Positions 38,457-48,191 of a DNA stretch of 64,000 nt are shown here, piece after piece. This stretch comes from Salinisphaera sp. G21_0. Lineage in GTDB: Bacteria > Pseudomonadota > Gammaproteobacteria > Pseudomonadales > Endozoicomonadaceae. Numbering within the stretch: the first letter of the stretch is position 1; every line of letters begins with the position of its first letter. The stretch spans positions 1 to 64,000 of the forward strand of contig NZ_JAGHQW010000034.1 of NCBI RefSeq assembly GCF_017744115.1, in the 5' to 3' direction. The position numbers and the translations under genes were made by a program. The notes under the pieces were generated by a model. It did not search any database and was not told where the DNA came from. It saw only the letters and a program-made list of their open reading frames with translations.

Positions 38457-38481
38457 CGGGTAATCTATCGGAGATTACCCG
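38457..38481 (+). promoter_or_regulatory. Intercistronic hairpin ahead of rubredoxin
   Basis: CGGGTAATC and GATTACCCG form a 9-bp stem with a 7-base loop between the desaturase and rubredoxin genes. There is no T-run, so it more likely adjusts mRNA stability than ends transcription. It also argues against the rubredoxin start codon at 38481. Confidence 0.5.
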
Positions 38482-38504
38482 TGTTGAGATTGGCAGGTTG
38501 TATT

Positions 38505-38669
38505 ATGAAAAAATGGCAATGTGTAATTTGTGGCTGGATTTACGATGAGGCCCAGGGTAGTCCAGCTGATGGCTTAGCTCCGGGAACAACCTGGGAAGAG
38601 ATTCCTGACGATTGGGAATGTCCTGACTGTGGCGTCACCAAAGAAGAATTTGAGATGGTAGAAGTCTAA
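38505..38669 (+). CDS. rubA: Rubredoxin
   Basis: 54 residues from ATG 38505 ([20 protein letters not shown]). The two iron-binding CxxCG knuckles (CVICG and CPDCG) are intact, and [14 protein letters not shown] is typical. A small single-iron carrier from the reductase to a di-iron hydroxylase. Its stop overlaps the reductase start (TAATG), showing translational coupling. Confidence 0.95.
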   Translation: MKKWQCVICGWIYDEAQGSPADGLAPGTTWEEIPDDWECPDCGVTKEEFEMVEV

Positions 38670-39868
38670 TGGAGACCCAGATGAACACCTATGATGTGGT
38701 AATAATTGGGTCGGGATTAGCGGGTCTTACCCTGGTTAAAGAAATCAGAAAATTGGATAAGGACAAGTCCATTTTGGTGGTAACCTCCGACCAGGGGGAA
38801 AGCTACTCAAAGCCTATGCTTTCCAATAGCTTTAGCAAGGGTAAACTGCCAGCTCAGCTTGTCATGGCTACCGCACAAGCGTTGGAAAAGCAATTTAATA
38901 TTCGAGTATTCAATCAAACCAGGGTAGACAGTATTGACCCCAATGCTCAAAGAATCACTGTTAATGATCAATACATAGATTATCACCAATTGGTACTGGC
39001 AACTGGTGCGGAATGCAGGCAGTTACCGATAAAAGGGAAAGATATTGAAGAAGTCGTCTCTATTAATGATCTTGAGGATTACAGGCGATTCCGATCATTG
39101 GCAGAAAATAAAAGACGAATTCTGATTATGGGTGCAGGCTTGATCGGGTGCGAATTTGCTGATGATCTGATCGGATCAGATCATGAAGTGCATATTGTTG
39201 ACCCCAGTGAAACGGCACTATCAGGCTTAATTCCGGAAATTGCCGGTAATGCATTAGTCAAAGGTCTGGAAGAAAGCGGCGTTAAGTTTCATTTCGGAAC
39301 CAGCGTAAATGAGATTATTAAAAAGAGTGATGGTATATGCGCGGTTCTTAACAACGGTCTGGAATTAGATACAGACGTCGTGATTTCCGCTGTTGGATTG
39401 CAGCCAAACACAAGCTTGGCGGAGTCCGCTGATATTTCTTGTAATAGAGGAATAGTGGTTAATTCATTTTTAGAAACCCAGATCAATAATATCTATGCTC
39501 TGGGAGATTGTGCTGAAATAGACGGTAAGGTAATGCTGTATGTGATGCCATTGATGAAAAGTGCTCGAGCTTTGGCTAAAACAGTCACAGGAAAAAGAAC
39601 AGAAGTTCAATTTGATGCCATGCCTATAGCAACGAAAACACCATCCTGCCCGATAGTGGTTTTACCACCGCAGGAAAATGAGGGTAACTGGGTTTTTCAA
39701 TGTAATGGTAAAGATGTATTGGGATTGTACAAAAAGAATGATGAGCTTAAGGGGTTTGTACTCACCAACCGACATGCAGATTTAAAAAATACTTTATTAA
39801 AAAAACTTGATCCTGAAACTCCCAAAAGAAATCCTGCAATGGACTTAAGCCGTATAACTCCAGGTTAA
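38669..39868 (+). CDS. rubB: Rubredoxin-NAD(+) reductase
   Basis: 399 residues of the FAD pyridine-nucleotide-disulfide reductase fold. FAD motif YDVVIIGSGLAGLTLVKEIR, NADH motif ILIMGAGLIGCEFADDLIG, and the second FAD motif NNIYALGDCAEIDGK are visible, together with the E-S-Y-S-K-P-M-L-S segment typical of rubredoxin reductases. Transfers electrons from NADH to rubredoxin, and here probably to the upstream desaturase/hydroxylase. Confidence 0.92.
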   Translation: METQMNTYDVVIIGSGLAGLTLVKEIRKLDKDKSILVVTSDQGESYSKPMLSNSFSKGKLPAQLVMATAQALEKQFNIRVFNQTRVDSIDPNAQRITVNDQYIDYHQLVLATGAECRQLPIKGKDIEEVVSINDLEDYRRFRSLAENKRRILIMGAGLIGCEFADDLIGSDHEVHIVDPSETALSGLIPEIAGNALVKGLEESGVKFHFGTSVNEIIKKSDGICAVLNNGLELDTDVVISAVGLQPNTSLAESADISCNRGIVVNSFLETQINNIYALGDCAEIDGKVMLYVMPLMKSARALAKTVTGKRTEVQFDAMPIATKTPSCPIVVLPPQENEGNWVFQCNGKDVLGLYKKNDELKGFVLTNRHADLKNTLLKKLDPETPKRNPAMDLSRITPG

Positions 39869-39992
39869 ATGACAAATGAACGCTGGATACCATATGAAGT
39901 GGAACGAAACCTGGCGAGCAGGTAATTGAGAACTGTTGAGGATAGCCAGTACCCATCAACGGGCACTGCTATCAAAAACAGGTATTGTATGG

Positions 39993-41312
39993 CTAGAAAA
40001 TATCCACCGGGTAGTGAACTTTCAGCATGATGTCGTAATAATCCAAATTGCCGCCGCGCTGACTATCCGGATGACCATCAACCCCTTTACGGTCTTCAGT
40101 GGCATTGCTATAGACGAAGGTGGTTTCCAGGCCTTTCAGCTCACCCTCTTTCACTTTATGCATCAACAGCAATGTGCCGCCTATGCCTTCCTGCTTAACG
40201 GTTTTGGTATAGTCTTCATATCCATCCGTAAAAGTCACCAAACCACCTATTTTCAGGCTTGGCGTCAAATCATACATTACTCCCAACTGCCATGAAAACA
40301 TATCCTGCCCGTTGCGATCGATACTCTGGTCGAAGACGTAGCCGATATCGGTATCAATTTCCAGCACGGGAAGAAGCTTATTACCGGCTTGACCAATGGC
40401 ACCAGTTAACGTCCATTGATCCAGCATCCACCAGGCGACGGCAGAAGCAAGAAAAGTATCATCGTTGCCACCAGTCATGGGTGCATAGGTATCCTTGGAA
40501 TACCCTTTGGTTTTTGCGTAGTAAAAGCGGGATTCCGCACGCATCATACTATTAAACGGCATGGCCCATGTATGACCTGCTTCAACCTGGAACTGGTCGG
40601 CTTGATCATCCATTCCCTGCCAACCAAACTTCAGATTTGAGTATGCGGTTTGCCACAAAGCAGCAAAGTTATAGGTGGTCTTTTCATCGACAGTGACAAA
40701 TGCTCCATCCACAAAGCCGATTAATCCGGTATCCTGCCAGGATTTCTTATATTTTCCTGCTTCTTTCGTGGACACCATGCCATACAGGTGAATATTATCA
40801 GCAAAATCGCCACGCCATAATATACCTTCAGCCATCGTTGGATCGGTTCGGTTTGATGAGTGGTCAATTAACGGGACCATGTGGTCTAATGAGCCGTGTA
40901 AATAGTCGGTGCCAAATTGACCTATTTTGAACTGGGCCCAGTCGGCCAAATCCAGATTAATACTCACGCCGCCGATGGTTGCGCTGTCATGGCCATCCAA
41001 ATAGAACCTGGTTGATTTGTCTTCGTCAGCTGCAAGCTTTTGAGTATGGTATAAAGAGGCATCAATGCTGATTTTATCGTTAATTTTGCCGCTGGAAAAA
41101 TCAAAGAGATAGCCTTGAACCCAAGCATCTATCTTTGGTCCGTAAGGAGCATCAGCACTGGGACGATCAGCTCTTCGATATTCATTTTTCAGTTTAAGCT
41201 TTAAGCTGGAATCTTCAATAAAATCGGCTGAAACGGTTAATGATGTGCAGGTAATGGTGATAGCCAATATTGATTTATTGAAAATCTTTGATGCATGACG
41301 ACGAATAGCCAT
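39993..41312 (-). CDS. OprD-family outer membrane porin
   Basis: 439 residues. A signal peptide (LAITITCTSLTVSA) is followed by FIEDSSLKLKLKNEYRRAD, the mature start characteristic of OprD-type specific porins, then alternating beta strands. WRGDFADNIHLYGMVS, and IGGLVTFTDGYEDY near the end, fit the barrel. It lies beyond a terminator from uidA but on the same strand, so a role in admitting glucuronides or uronates is plausible by context; OprD members elsewhere take basic amino acids and aromatic acids. Confidence 0.88.
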   Translation of the reverse strand: MAIRRHASKIFNKSILAITITCTSLTVSADFIEDSSLKLKLKNEYRRADRPSADAPYGPKIDAWVQGYLFDFSSGKINDKISIDASLYHTQKLAADEDKSTRFYLDGHDSATIGGVSINLDLADWAQFKIGQFGTDYLHGSLDHMVPLIDHSSNRTDPTMAEGILWRGDFADNIHLYGMVSTKEAGKYKKSWQDTGLIGFVDGAFVTVDEKTTYNFAALWQTAYSNLKFGWQGMDDQADQFQVEAGHTWAMPFNSMMRAESRFYYAKTKGYSKDTYAPMTGGNDDTFLASAVAWWMLDQWTLTGAIGQAGNKLLPVLEIDTDIGYVFDQSIDRNGQDMFSWQLGVMYDLTPSLKIGGLVTFTDGYEDYTKTVKQEGIGGTLLLMHKVKEGELKGLETTFVYSNATEDRKGVDGHPDSQRGGNLDYYDIMLKVHYPVDIF

Positions 41313-41457
41313 ACTATTTTTCCCAAATAATTAATTCATTTGAAAGGTTGGTTTTAAATTGTTTATTCAAATATTTTTATTTAAACATGGAGATGTTTGG
41401 TGACACTTTAATCTATTAAATTGTTCTTACCATCACTCGTTTTGATTTTTTTAAAAT

Positions 41458-41480
41458 GAGCCTGAATGACATTCAGGCTC
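41458..41480 (-). terminator. Intrinsic terminator after uidA
   Basis: Perfect 10-bp stem GAGCCTGAAT/ATTCAGGCTC with a 3-base loop, followed on the minus strand by ATTTTAAAAAAATC. It separates uidA from the porin gene. Confidence 0.8.
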
Positions 41481-41515
41481 GTGAGTCAATAAAAACTTCT
41501 GAGAGTTTTATTAAA

Positions 41516-43345
41516 TTACTTGTCCATTGATTCTTTGTAGCCAAAGTCACTGATTGAATCCCAGCGACGCTTCAGGTGGTGGGCAGACATCTTGGGTTGA
41601 CGGGTACGGGTAAACGCCCCCTTCTTATTACCATCAACCCGAAGAAAACCTTCCCAGGTCTGGAAGTCTGCAAAATTCCACATCTGCTCACCAACCACCG
41701 CAGAACACCCGTCAAAGGCTTCATGCTGCTGATCAAGGTACTCGCACTGGTACTCTTCAGAGAATTGCACGCTGGGCAGTTTGTGGATACCGGCGACAGT
41801 ATCCGCGCCGTACTCAGTGATGACGATTGGCTTGCCTTCATTGGCCCAGCCTGTCAGCTCCTGACTGAACACCTTTGCGGCATTGCGCTGCTCCAGGCCG
41901 TTCATCATGTACCAGCCGTAATAACGGTTCAGACAGATCACATCGGCAAACTTGCTTGCACGACATATACCGTATGGTGCCAGCATAAAGTTAATCAGGG
42001 TCAGCGGACGGTTCTGAGGGTCAAGCTCACGGGAATATTCAAAAATCTCTTTAAAGTAAGACTCAGAGGCTTCCTGGGAAGTATCCGGCTCATTAGACAG
42101 GGACCACATGACCACGCACGCGTAGTTTTTGTCACGTTGGAACAGTTCGCGGATGGCTTCTTTCTGAGCAGCCATACCCTCGTTCTGTACTTCAGGGCGG
42201 TCAAAGAACTTGGACTGAGAAGCACCACCGGTACCGGCAGAGATAAAGTTCATCAGCGCATCAAACTGACCAACCGCTGCGGTCTCATTGATGACCACCA
42301 GACCTTTGCGTTCGGCCAGCTGCATAAACTCTTCAGAGTATGGATAGTGAGAGGTACGGATAGAGTTGGCACCGATCCAGTCCAGCAGCTCCATATCACG
42401 CAGGTTCAGCGCAGCATCGTAACCACGGCCACGAATGTCGGAATCTTCGTGTTTACCAAAACCTTTGAAATAGAAGGGTTCGTTATTGATCAGGAACTGA
42501 GTACCCTGAACTTTAACAGTACGCACACCGACAGTCTGTGGATACTGGTCAACCAATTGGCCATTGTCGTTAATGCTGACTTGCAGCGTATACAGGTAGG
42601 CATTACCCGGCTGCCAGAGTTTAACGTTGTCGATCTTCAGAGAGCCTTCAGCGCCTTCACCGTTGGCAACAACTTTGCCGTCTTCATCCAGGAGTTCAAC
42701 CGAAACGTCGCCATTGCCCATCGTGCTGACCTGGTAATCCACTTTCCCCAGGCTTTTGTCAAAATCAGTGATAACAGTGATATCTTCAATACGGCTCTTG
42801 GGCAGCGCCATCAGCTTAACGGCACGGTGAATACCGGCATAGTTAAAGAAGTCAAAGAACGGCTTAACTTCTTTGGTACCGTCCATGTGGGTAGTAACCT
42901 TACCGGCAGGGATGGTGGAATAGCTCAGCTCATTATTGACCACTACCACCATTTTGTTCTTTTCGCCAAAACGAACAACGTCGTTCAGTTGACCCGCGAA
43001 AGGCATATAGCCGCCATCGTGGCTCGCGACTTCCACACCATTCACATAAACAATGGCACGGTGGGTAGCACTGCCAAAGCGGACGAATACATCACGACCC
43101 TGCCATTCTTCGGCAATGTAAAAGTCAGTTTCGTACCAAACATCACCACAGTGATCACGCAGTGCCTTGTCGGTAGTGATGTCATTGTAACTGGATGGAA
43201 CGGCCATTAACGTGGTATCAGTCAGGCCATCTTTCCAGCCATTGGTGCGACCTTCAGTTTTCCTGTCAACGCGGAATTTCCAGATGCCGCTGATGTCGAT
43301 AATACGACGGGTTCTGGTTTCGTGCGGGTATAAGAAAGTAGTCAT
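41516..43345 (-). CDS. uidA: Beta-glucuronidase
   Basis: A GH2 enzyme of 609 residues that releases D-glucuronate from beta-glucuronides in the cytoplasm. The jelly-roll and Ig-like domains lead to the TIM barrel. WSLSNEPDTSQEAS carries the acid/base Glu and VITEYGADTVAG the nucleophile Glu. DGNKKGAFTRTRQPKMSAH contains the Asn-Lys pair that recognises the glucuronate carboxylate in E. coli GUS. ATG 43345 has GGAG ahead; the longer frame to 43414 overlaps the transporter and is unlikely. Second gene of the operon after the symporter. Confidence 0.96.
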   Translation of the reverse strand: MTTFLYPHETRTRRIIDISGIWKFRVDRKTEGRTNGWKDGLTDTTLMAVPSSYNDITTDKALRDHCGDVWYETDFYIAEEWQGRDVFVRFGSATHRAIVYVNGVEVASHDGGYMPFAGQLNDVVRFGEKNKMVVVVNNELSYSTIPAGKVTTHMDGTKEVKPFFDFFNYAGIHRAVKLMALPKSRIEDITVITDFDKSLGKVDYQVSTMGNGDVSVELLDEDGKVVANGEGAEGSLKIDNVKLWQPGNAYLYTLQVSINDNGQLVDQYPQTVGVRTVKVQGTQFLINNEPFYFKGFGKHEDSDIRGRGYDAALNLRDMELLDWIGANSIRTSHYPYSEEFMQLAERKGLVVINETAAVGQFDALMNFISAGTGGASQSKFFDRPEVQNEGMAAQKEAIRELFQRDKNYACVVMWSLSNEPDTSQEASESYFKEIFEYSRELDPQNRPLTLINFMLAPYGICRASKFADVICLNRYYGWYMMNGLEQRNAAKVFSQELTGWANEGKPIVITEYGADTVAGIHKLPSVQFSEEYQCEYLDQQHEAFDGCSAVVGEQMWNFADFQTWEGFLRVDGNKKGAFTRTRQPKMSAHHLKRRWDSISDFGYKESMDK

Positions 43346-43385
43346 TTTTATGCTCCGTTTATTAATCAAATGAATAACAATCAGC

Positions 43386-44756
43386 TCAGCAAATTGCAGG
43401 CTCAGCCACGGCATCCGGGGCCTGATCCTTTTTCCTTGAATCCAGTGTCCACATGGTTTTGTAAAGCAAGGCGCAGATCGCTGCGCAGATCGCTGGCAGG
43501 ATGAACATAATCACTTTTATGCCCAGCAATGTGCTATCGCTTTGTACGTCAAGCGTTGCGTCATAACCAATAACGCTGAGCCCCATGCCAGCAATAAAGC
43601 CAGCGATGGCCTGTCCCATTTTGCGCATGAAAGAATAAGAGGAGTAGATCAAACCTTCCTGACGCTGGCCGGAAATTTCGTAGTTGTAGTCAATGCAGTC
43701 TGCAACGTTAGCCCATACCAGGATATGAGTAACCAGAAACGCGGGCATGCCCAAAGCAATGAAGACAAATAAACCGGAAATTGAGGTTGGCAAGAGGAAT
43801 GCAGCCAGTGACGCAGCGGTTACCGTACAGAAGGCAGTCATCATAATTTTCCGGGCACCAAATCGTGCTACCAGTTTACCGATAAGGGTCCCGAGAATCA
43901 CGATACCGACCACCTGGATCACTCCGTTAACACTGATTAGCCAGACAGCCCCGCCCAGATTTTGAGACAGATAATAAACAAGAACAGAGCCCTGACCCAT
44001 TATTGCGGTAAGCAACAGCACAGAAGAAAGGCTTACGCAGAGAAACGGCTTGTTCTTGCCCAGGGTGCGAACTGTATCCATAAATTTGACATTGCATGTC
44101 ACCGGTGCCGGTTCGTGTTTGATATGTTCTTCCGTAAAGCGGTAGGCGAGAAGGTAACAAATAAGCGACCCGGTTCCTAATACAGTGATACTGTATAGGT
44201 AAGCCTTGGCGATATCGTCAGCAAAGGTAGAAAGGAAAACAGGAACGATGATGGTTGGTACTACTTGCCCTACCACGCTCCCCATAGCTCGGGCACCAGC
44301 CAGTGCCGCACGTTCTCCCGGATCCCGGGTCATCACCGTCGCCAGAGAACCGTAAGGGATATTCACAAATGTGTAACACATGCCCCAGACAATGTAGGTC
44401 ACATAGGCCCAAATCAGCTTCTGGGTATCAGAGAGACCTTCCGGTGCCCAGAAGACAAGGATACCGGTCACCAACATAAGCCAACTGCCTTTCAAAAGAA
44501 AGGGTCGAAATTTGTCGCCAACACCATTGTGCTTCTGGAATAGCTTGTCACAAAGGGTTCCCATCATTGGATCGTTGATAGCATCCCATACTCGCGCTAC
44601 CAGAAAGAGAGTGCCTGCTGCTGCAGCGGAGATACCCAGAACATCGGTGTAGTACACCAGAAGGAAGCCGGCTGTCATACCAAACGACAGGGTATTGGCA
44701 AGATCCCCTAGCCCGTAGCCAATCCGGTTGACCATTGACAATGTTTTTGTCGCCAT
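43386..44756 (-). CDS. uidB: GPH-family glucuronide:cation symporter
   Basis: About 456 residues, 12 transmembrane segments, with the GPH-family start NRIGYGLGDLANTLSFGMTA and FLLVYYTDVLGISAAAAGTL. E. coli UidB shares this layout and length (457). AGGAG lies seven bases before ATG 44756, favouring it over an in-frame ATG at 44816 that lacks such a site. It is directly upstream of uidA, so the substrate is most likely a beta-glucuronide. The symbol rests on context. Confidence 0.87.
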   Translation of the reverse strand: MATKTLSMVNRIGYGLGDLANTLSFGMTAGFLLVYYTDVLGISAAAAGTLFLVARVWDAINDPMMGTLCDKLFQKHNGVGDKFRPFLLKGSWLMLVTGILVFWAPEGLSDTQKLIWAYVTYIVWGMCYTFVNIPYGSLATVMTRDPGERAALAGARAMGSVVGQVVPTIIVPVFLSTFADDIAKAYLYSITVLGTGSLICYLLAYRFTEEHIKHEPAPVTCNVKFMDTVRTLGKNKPFLCVSLSSVLLLTAIMGQGSVLVYYLSQNLGGAVWLISVNGVIQVVGIVILGTLIGKLVARFGARKIMMTAFCTVTAASLAAFLLPTSISGLFVFIALGMPAFLVTHILVWANVADCIDYNYEISGQRQEGLIYSSYSFMRKMGQAIAGFIAGMGLSVIGYDATLDVQSDSTLLGIKVIMFILPAICAAICALLYKTMWTLDSRKKDQAPDAVAEPAIC

Positions 44757-45138
44757 CTGCAACTCCTCATGAGCCGTCAACGCTTCTGGTGTTACTGCGT
44801 TAAAAGTCTTACTCATTGGTTAAAACATCCGGGTCTCCCGGCCCTGATTTATCTGGGAGCGCAAGAGTCGGAAACAGTAGTTATTTTCGTGGAATATCTT
44901 AGACCAATATATCCAACCAAAAAATTGATGCCGGTCATACTTTGCGAGAAGTATTGTGTCATTTTTATTATTCTTGTTAGTCCAATTGTCGGAGGAAAGG
45001 TTAGAACATAGAGATACACATGGTCAACACCCGGGCAATTAATACCAAAACCTGACGACAGACCATCCTTATCATTCCCCGTCATTCCCCGGAAATCAGC
45101 ATACTTGCTTTAGATCAAATCATTTCCGTTTAACCGTA

Positions 45139-45175
45139 AAATTGGTTGATCCAATTTGATCAAGTCTGATATAAA
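45139..45175 (+). promoter_or_regulatory. uxaC promoter overlapped by a UxuR/ExuR-type operator
   Basis: AAATTGGTTGATCCAATTT (45139-45157) has perfect 7-bp arms, AAATTGG/CCAATTT, and matches the E. coli UxuR/ExuR operator AAATTGGTATACCAATTT apart from one extra centre base. TTGATC inside it (45146-45151) is a -35, and TATAAA at 45170-45175, 18 bp on, is the -10. A bound repressor would block the polymerase directly. Confidence 0.75.
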
Positions 45176-45224
45176 AGTCCTAACATGAACTACATTAGCA
45201 ACCCGAAGGTAAGCCGGTAATACA

Positions 45225-46658
45225 ATGTTTAACAAAACGTCCAACCAATCCTATCGGCCTCATCCGGATCGTCTTTTTTCCTCAAATAACAGCACCCGCA
45301 GTGTTGCACGTGCCCTGTATCAGGAAATAAGACACTTGCCTATTATTAGCCCCCATGGTCATACCGATCCGGCATGGTTTGCAGACAATCAGCCGTTCGG
45401 CAACCCTGCTGCACTGTTTCTTCAGCCGGATCATTATGCGTTTCGGATGTTACATAGTCAGGGTATTTCCCTGGAAAGCATTGGTATCAAGAGTCAAGAC
45501 CCATTCATAAAGGTTGAGCAGGATCCTCGCAAAGCGTGGCAGATTTTTGCCGACAACTACTTTCTGTTCCGTGGCACCCCAACCCGTATGTGGATGGACC
45601 ACGCCATGACCGAAGTGCTTGGTGCTGATCAGCCGTTAAACAGCAAAACAGCACAAGGGATTTACGATCATATTGATGCTCAGCTGAAGACCGAAGCATT
45701 CCTGCCTCGCAGCCTTTATGAGCGCTTCAATATTGAAGTGCTGGCGACCACGGAAACCGCTGTTGATACGCTGAAGAGCCATCTGAAAATTAATGCCAGT
45801 GACTGGCAGGGACGTGTAATCACTACCTTCCGCCCGGATTCAGTAACGGATCCGTACCATCCTGATTTCTCAGCCCATATGGCATTGCTGGCGGAGCAGA
45901 CCGGTGAAGATGTCCATCAGTGGTCTGACTATCTGACGGCATTACGCAAACGTCGGGCGTTTTTCCAAAGCACAGGTGCTACCGCCACTGACCACAGCTA
46001 TCCAACGCCTTACACCACGGTTCTATCAGAAGACACTTGTCAGTTACTACTGACGAAAGCACTGGCCGGAGAGATTTCTGCGGAAGAAGCGCAGCAGTTC
46101 TGTGGCCATATGCTGGTTGAAATGGCCCGCATGTCTCAGGAAGACGGCCTGGTGATGCAGATTCACTGCGGCGTTTACCGCAATCACAACCAAAGCCTGC
46201 TGGCACGTTTTGGTGCGGATAAAGGGGCAGATATTCCCTTGAAGGCGGAGTTTGTTCACAACCTGCGCCCGCTGTTGAATGAAGTGGGTAATGATCCGAA
46301 CCTGACCATCATTCTGTTTACTCTGGACGAAGATGTTTACGCCCGTGAGCTGGCACCATTGGCGGGTCATTATCCGGCTCTGAAGCTGGGTCCTGCCTGG
46401 TGGTTCCACGACAGTCCGGAAGGCATGATGCGCTACCGTCGCATGGTGACAGAAACCGCCGGTTTCTATAACACCGTGGGTTTCAACGACGATACCCGTG
46501 CATTCCTGAGTATCCCTGCCCGTCATGATGTTGCCCGTCGGGTGGACTGTAACTTTCTGGCATCGCTGGTATGTGAGCATCGCATTACCGAAGAAGAAGC
46601 GTTTGAACTGGCTCACGAGCTAACCAGCGGATTGGCCAGGAAAGCTTACCGATTGTGA
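45225..46658 (+). CDS. uxaC: Glucuronate isomerase
   Basis: Converts D-glucuronate to D-fructuronate. 477 residues of the amidohydrolase-like UxaC family. Seen are HLPIISPHGHTDPAWFADNQ, RMWMDHAMTEVLG, ITTFRPDSVTDPYHPDF, HCGVYRNHNQ and FNDDTRAFLSIPARHDVARR. First gene of the uxaC-uxuB-uxuA-kdgK-kdgA-uxuR run, and divergent from the symporter gene. Confidence 0.97.
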   Translation: MFNKTSNQSYRPHPDRLFSSNNSTRSVARALYQEIRHLPIISPHGHTDPAWFADNQPFGNPAALFLQPDHYAFRMLHSQGISLESIGIKSQDPFIKVEQDPRKAWQIFADNYFLFRGTPTRMWMDHAMTEVLGADQPLNSKTAQGIYDHIDAQLKTEAFLPRSLYERFNIEVLATTETAVDTLKSHLKINASDWQGRVITTFRPDSVTDPYHPDFSAHMALLAEQTGEDVHQWSDYLTALRKRRAFFQSTGATATDHSYPTPYTTVLSEDTCQLLLTKALAGEISAEEAQQFCGHMLVEMARMSQEDGLVMQIHCGVYRNHNQSLLARFGADKGADIPLKAEFVHNLRPLLNEVGNDPNLTIILFTLDEDVYARELAPLAGHYPALKLGPAWWFHDSPEGMMRYRRMVTETAGFYNTVGFNDDTRAFLSIPARHDVARRVDCNFLASLVCEHRITEEEAFELAHELTSGLARKAYRL

Positions 46659-46668
46659 GGGGACGGAG

Positions 46669-48147
46669 ATGATTAATAAACAATATAGCAGCGACAAAAT
46701 TGTAGCCAACAGCTACGACGCCTCGGAGCTGAGCGCCGGTATTGTGCATATTGGCCTTGGTGCGTTTCATCGTGCTCATCAGGCGCTTTATACCCATGAA
46801 GCGATTTCTGCCACCGGCGAATTTCACTGGGGCATCTGTGCTGCCAATATTTTTGGTGGTCAGGAGCTGGTCGCGGACCTGCAAAGTCAGGACAACGCTT
46901 ACACCGTCACGGAAATGAATCCGGATGGCTCCCGTACGGTGAAGCTGGCAACGGCTATCCGGCAATCCCTTGCTGTAGAAGACGATCGACGTCCTCTGCT
47001 GGAAATTATGGGTGCTGACACTACTCGTATTGTCTCTCTGACCATTACCGAGAAAGGTTATTGTCTGAACCCCGCTACCGGCAGATTGATGCTGGATAAC
47101 GCCCTTATTGCCCACGATCTGGCCAACCCACAAAACCCGAAATCAGCCCTTGGCCTGATCGTCACGGCACTGGATCAGCGTCGTGCCAAAGGCATCGCAC
47201 CCTTTACCGTTCTGAGCTGTGACAACGTACCAGACAATGGTAAGCGTGCCCGTGCAGCGGTGATCCAGATGGCAGAAGCCATGGACAAGGAGCTGGCAGG
47301 CTGGATTCGTGAAGAGGTGGCGTTCCCATGCACCATGGTCGATCGTATCGTGCCAGCGATGACAGAAGAGAGCTTTGCCGATGTTCAGGCTTATCTGGGC
47401 ACTGACGACAAAGGGGCCATTGTTACCGAAGCCTATCGCCAGTGGGTGATTGAAGACCATTTCACTATGGGGCGTCCACCCTGGGACAACGTAGACGGTG
47501 CCATGTTTGTCGACGATGTGCAGCCTTATGAAGAGATGAAGCTGCGTATGCTCAATGGTAGCCACTCCATTCTGGCGTATCTGGGTTACCTGGCCGGTTA
47601 TAAAACCATCGACGTCTGTATGCAGGACCCGCAGTTTGTCAAAGTGACCCGTCACTACATGAATAATGAAGCGGCCGCCACGCTGGAGATGCCGGAGCCT
47701 ACCGACTTCGCCAGCTATGCTGAAAAACTGATTGAGCGCTTTACCAACCCGGGCCTGAAACACCAGACATGGCAAATCGCCATGGACGGTTCCCAGAAAG
47801 TGCCTCAGCGCTGGCTGAATTCTGCCAGAACCTTGCTGGCGGAAGATAAGGCATTTGCTGCCATCGCACTGGGCATTGCTGGCTGGATGCATTACGTATC
47901 GGGAACCGATGAGCAGGGCAATAAAATCGATGTGCGTGACCCAATGGCAGAACAGTTAAAGGCCACAGCGAGCCAACATCAGGAACATCCTGAACAGCAG
48001 GTAAAGGCATTTCTGGCGCTGGATGCAGTGTTTGATCCGGCCCTGGCGAATAATGAACGATTCGTTTCTGAAGTGACTAAAGCCTACCACTCAATCCGCG
48101 AGCATGGTGCCAAACAGGCAATGGCACTGCTGGCACAAACAATTTAA
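46669..48147 (+). CDS. uxuB: Fructuronate reductase (mannonate oxidoreductase)
   Basis: NADH-dependent reduction of D-fructuronate to D-mannonate. 492 residues of the long-chain mannitol dehydrogenase family, with [20 protein letters not shown] (NAD-binding loop), [20 protein letters not shown] and the catalytic Lys-Asn-His region beginning [20 protein letters not shown]. Starts 10 bp after uxaC. Confidence 0.96.
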   Translation: MINKQYSSDKIVANSYDASELSAGIVHIGLGAFHRAHQALYTHEAISATGEFHWGICAANIFGGQELVADLQSQDNAYTVTEMNPDGSRTVKLATAIRQSLAVEDDRRPLLEIMGADTTRIVSLTITEKGYCLNPATGRLMLDNALIAHDLANPQNPKSALGLIVTALDQRRAKGIAPFTVLSCDNVPDNGKRARAAVIQMAEAMDKELAGWIREEVAFPCTMVDRIVPAMTEESFADVQAYLGTDDKGAIVTEAYRQWVIEDHFTMGRPPWDNVDGAMFVDDVQPYEEMKLRMLNGSHSILAYLGYLAGYKTIDVCMQDPQFVKVTRHYMNNEAAATLEMPEPTDFASYAEKLIERFTNPGLKHQTWQIAMDGSQKVPQRWLNSARTLLAEDKAFAAIALGIAGWMHYVSGTDEQGNKIDVRDPMAEQLKATASQHQEHPEQQVKAFLALDAVFDPALANNERFVSEVTKAYHSIREHGAKQAMALLAQTI

Positions 48148-48191
48148 CCAATGATTTAATAACCGGCTTCTGCCCGGGAGAGGATAACATC

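Noticed and set aside
39880-39980. Bidirectional terminator between rubredoxin reductase and porin genes
   Set aside because: GATAGCCAGT/ACTGCTATC can pair with a bulge, but no T-run follows on either strand; too weak to list.
41576-43210. 544-residue plus-strand frame opposite uidA
   Set aside because: It mirrors the beta-glucuronidase coding strand, a common antisense open frame in codon-biased genes; the minus strand encodes clear GH2 motifs.
44881-44915. Possible second UxuR operator near the symporter gene (GACCAATATATCCAACC)
   Set aside because: The TTGG words are in direct rather than inverted orientation and do not match the operator as well as 45139-45157.
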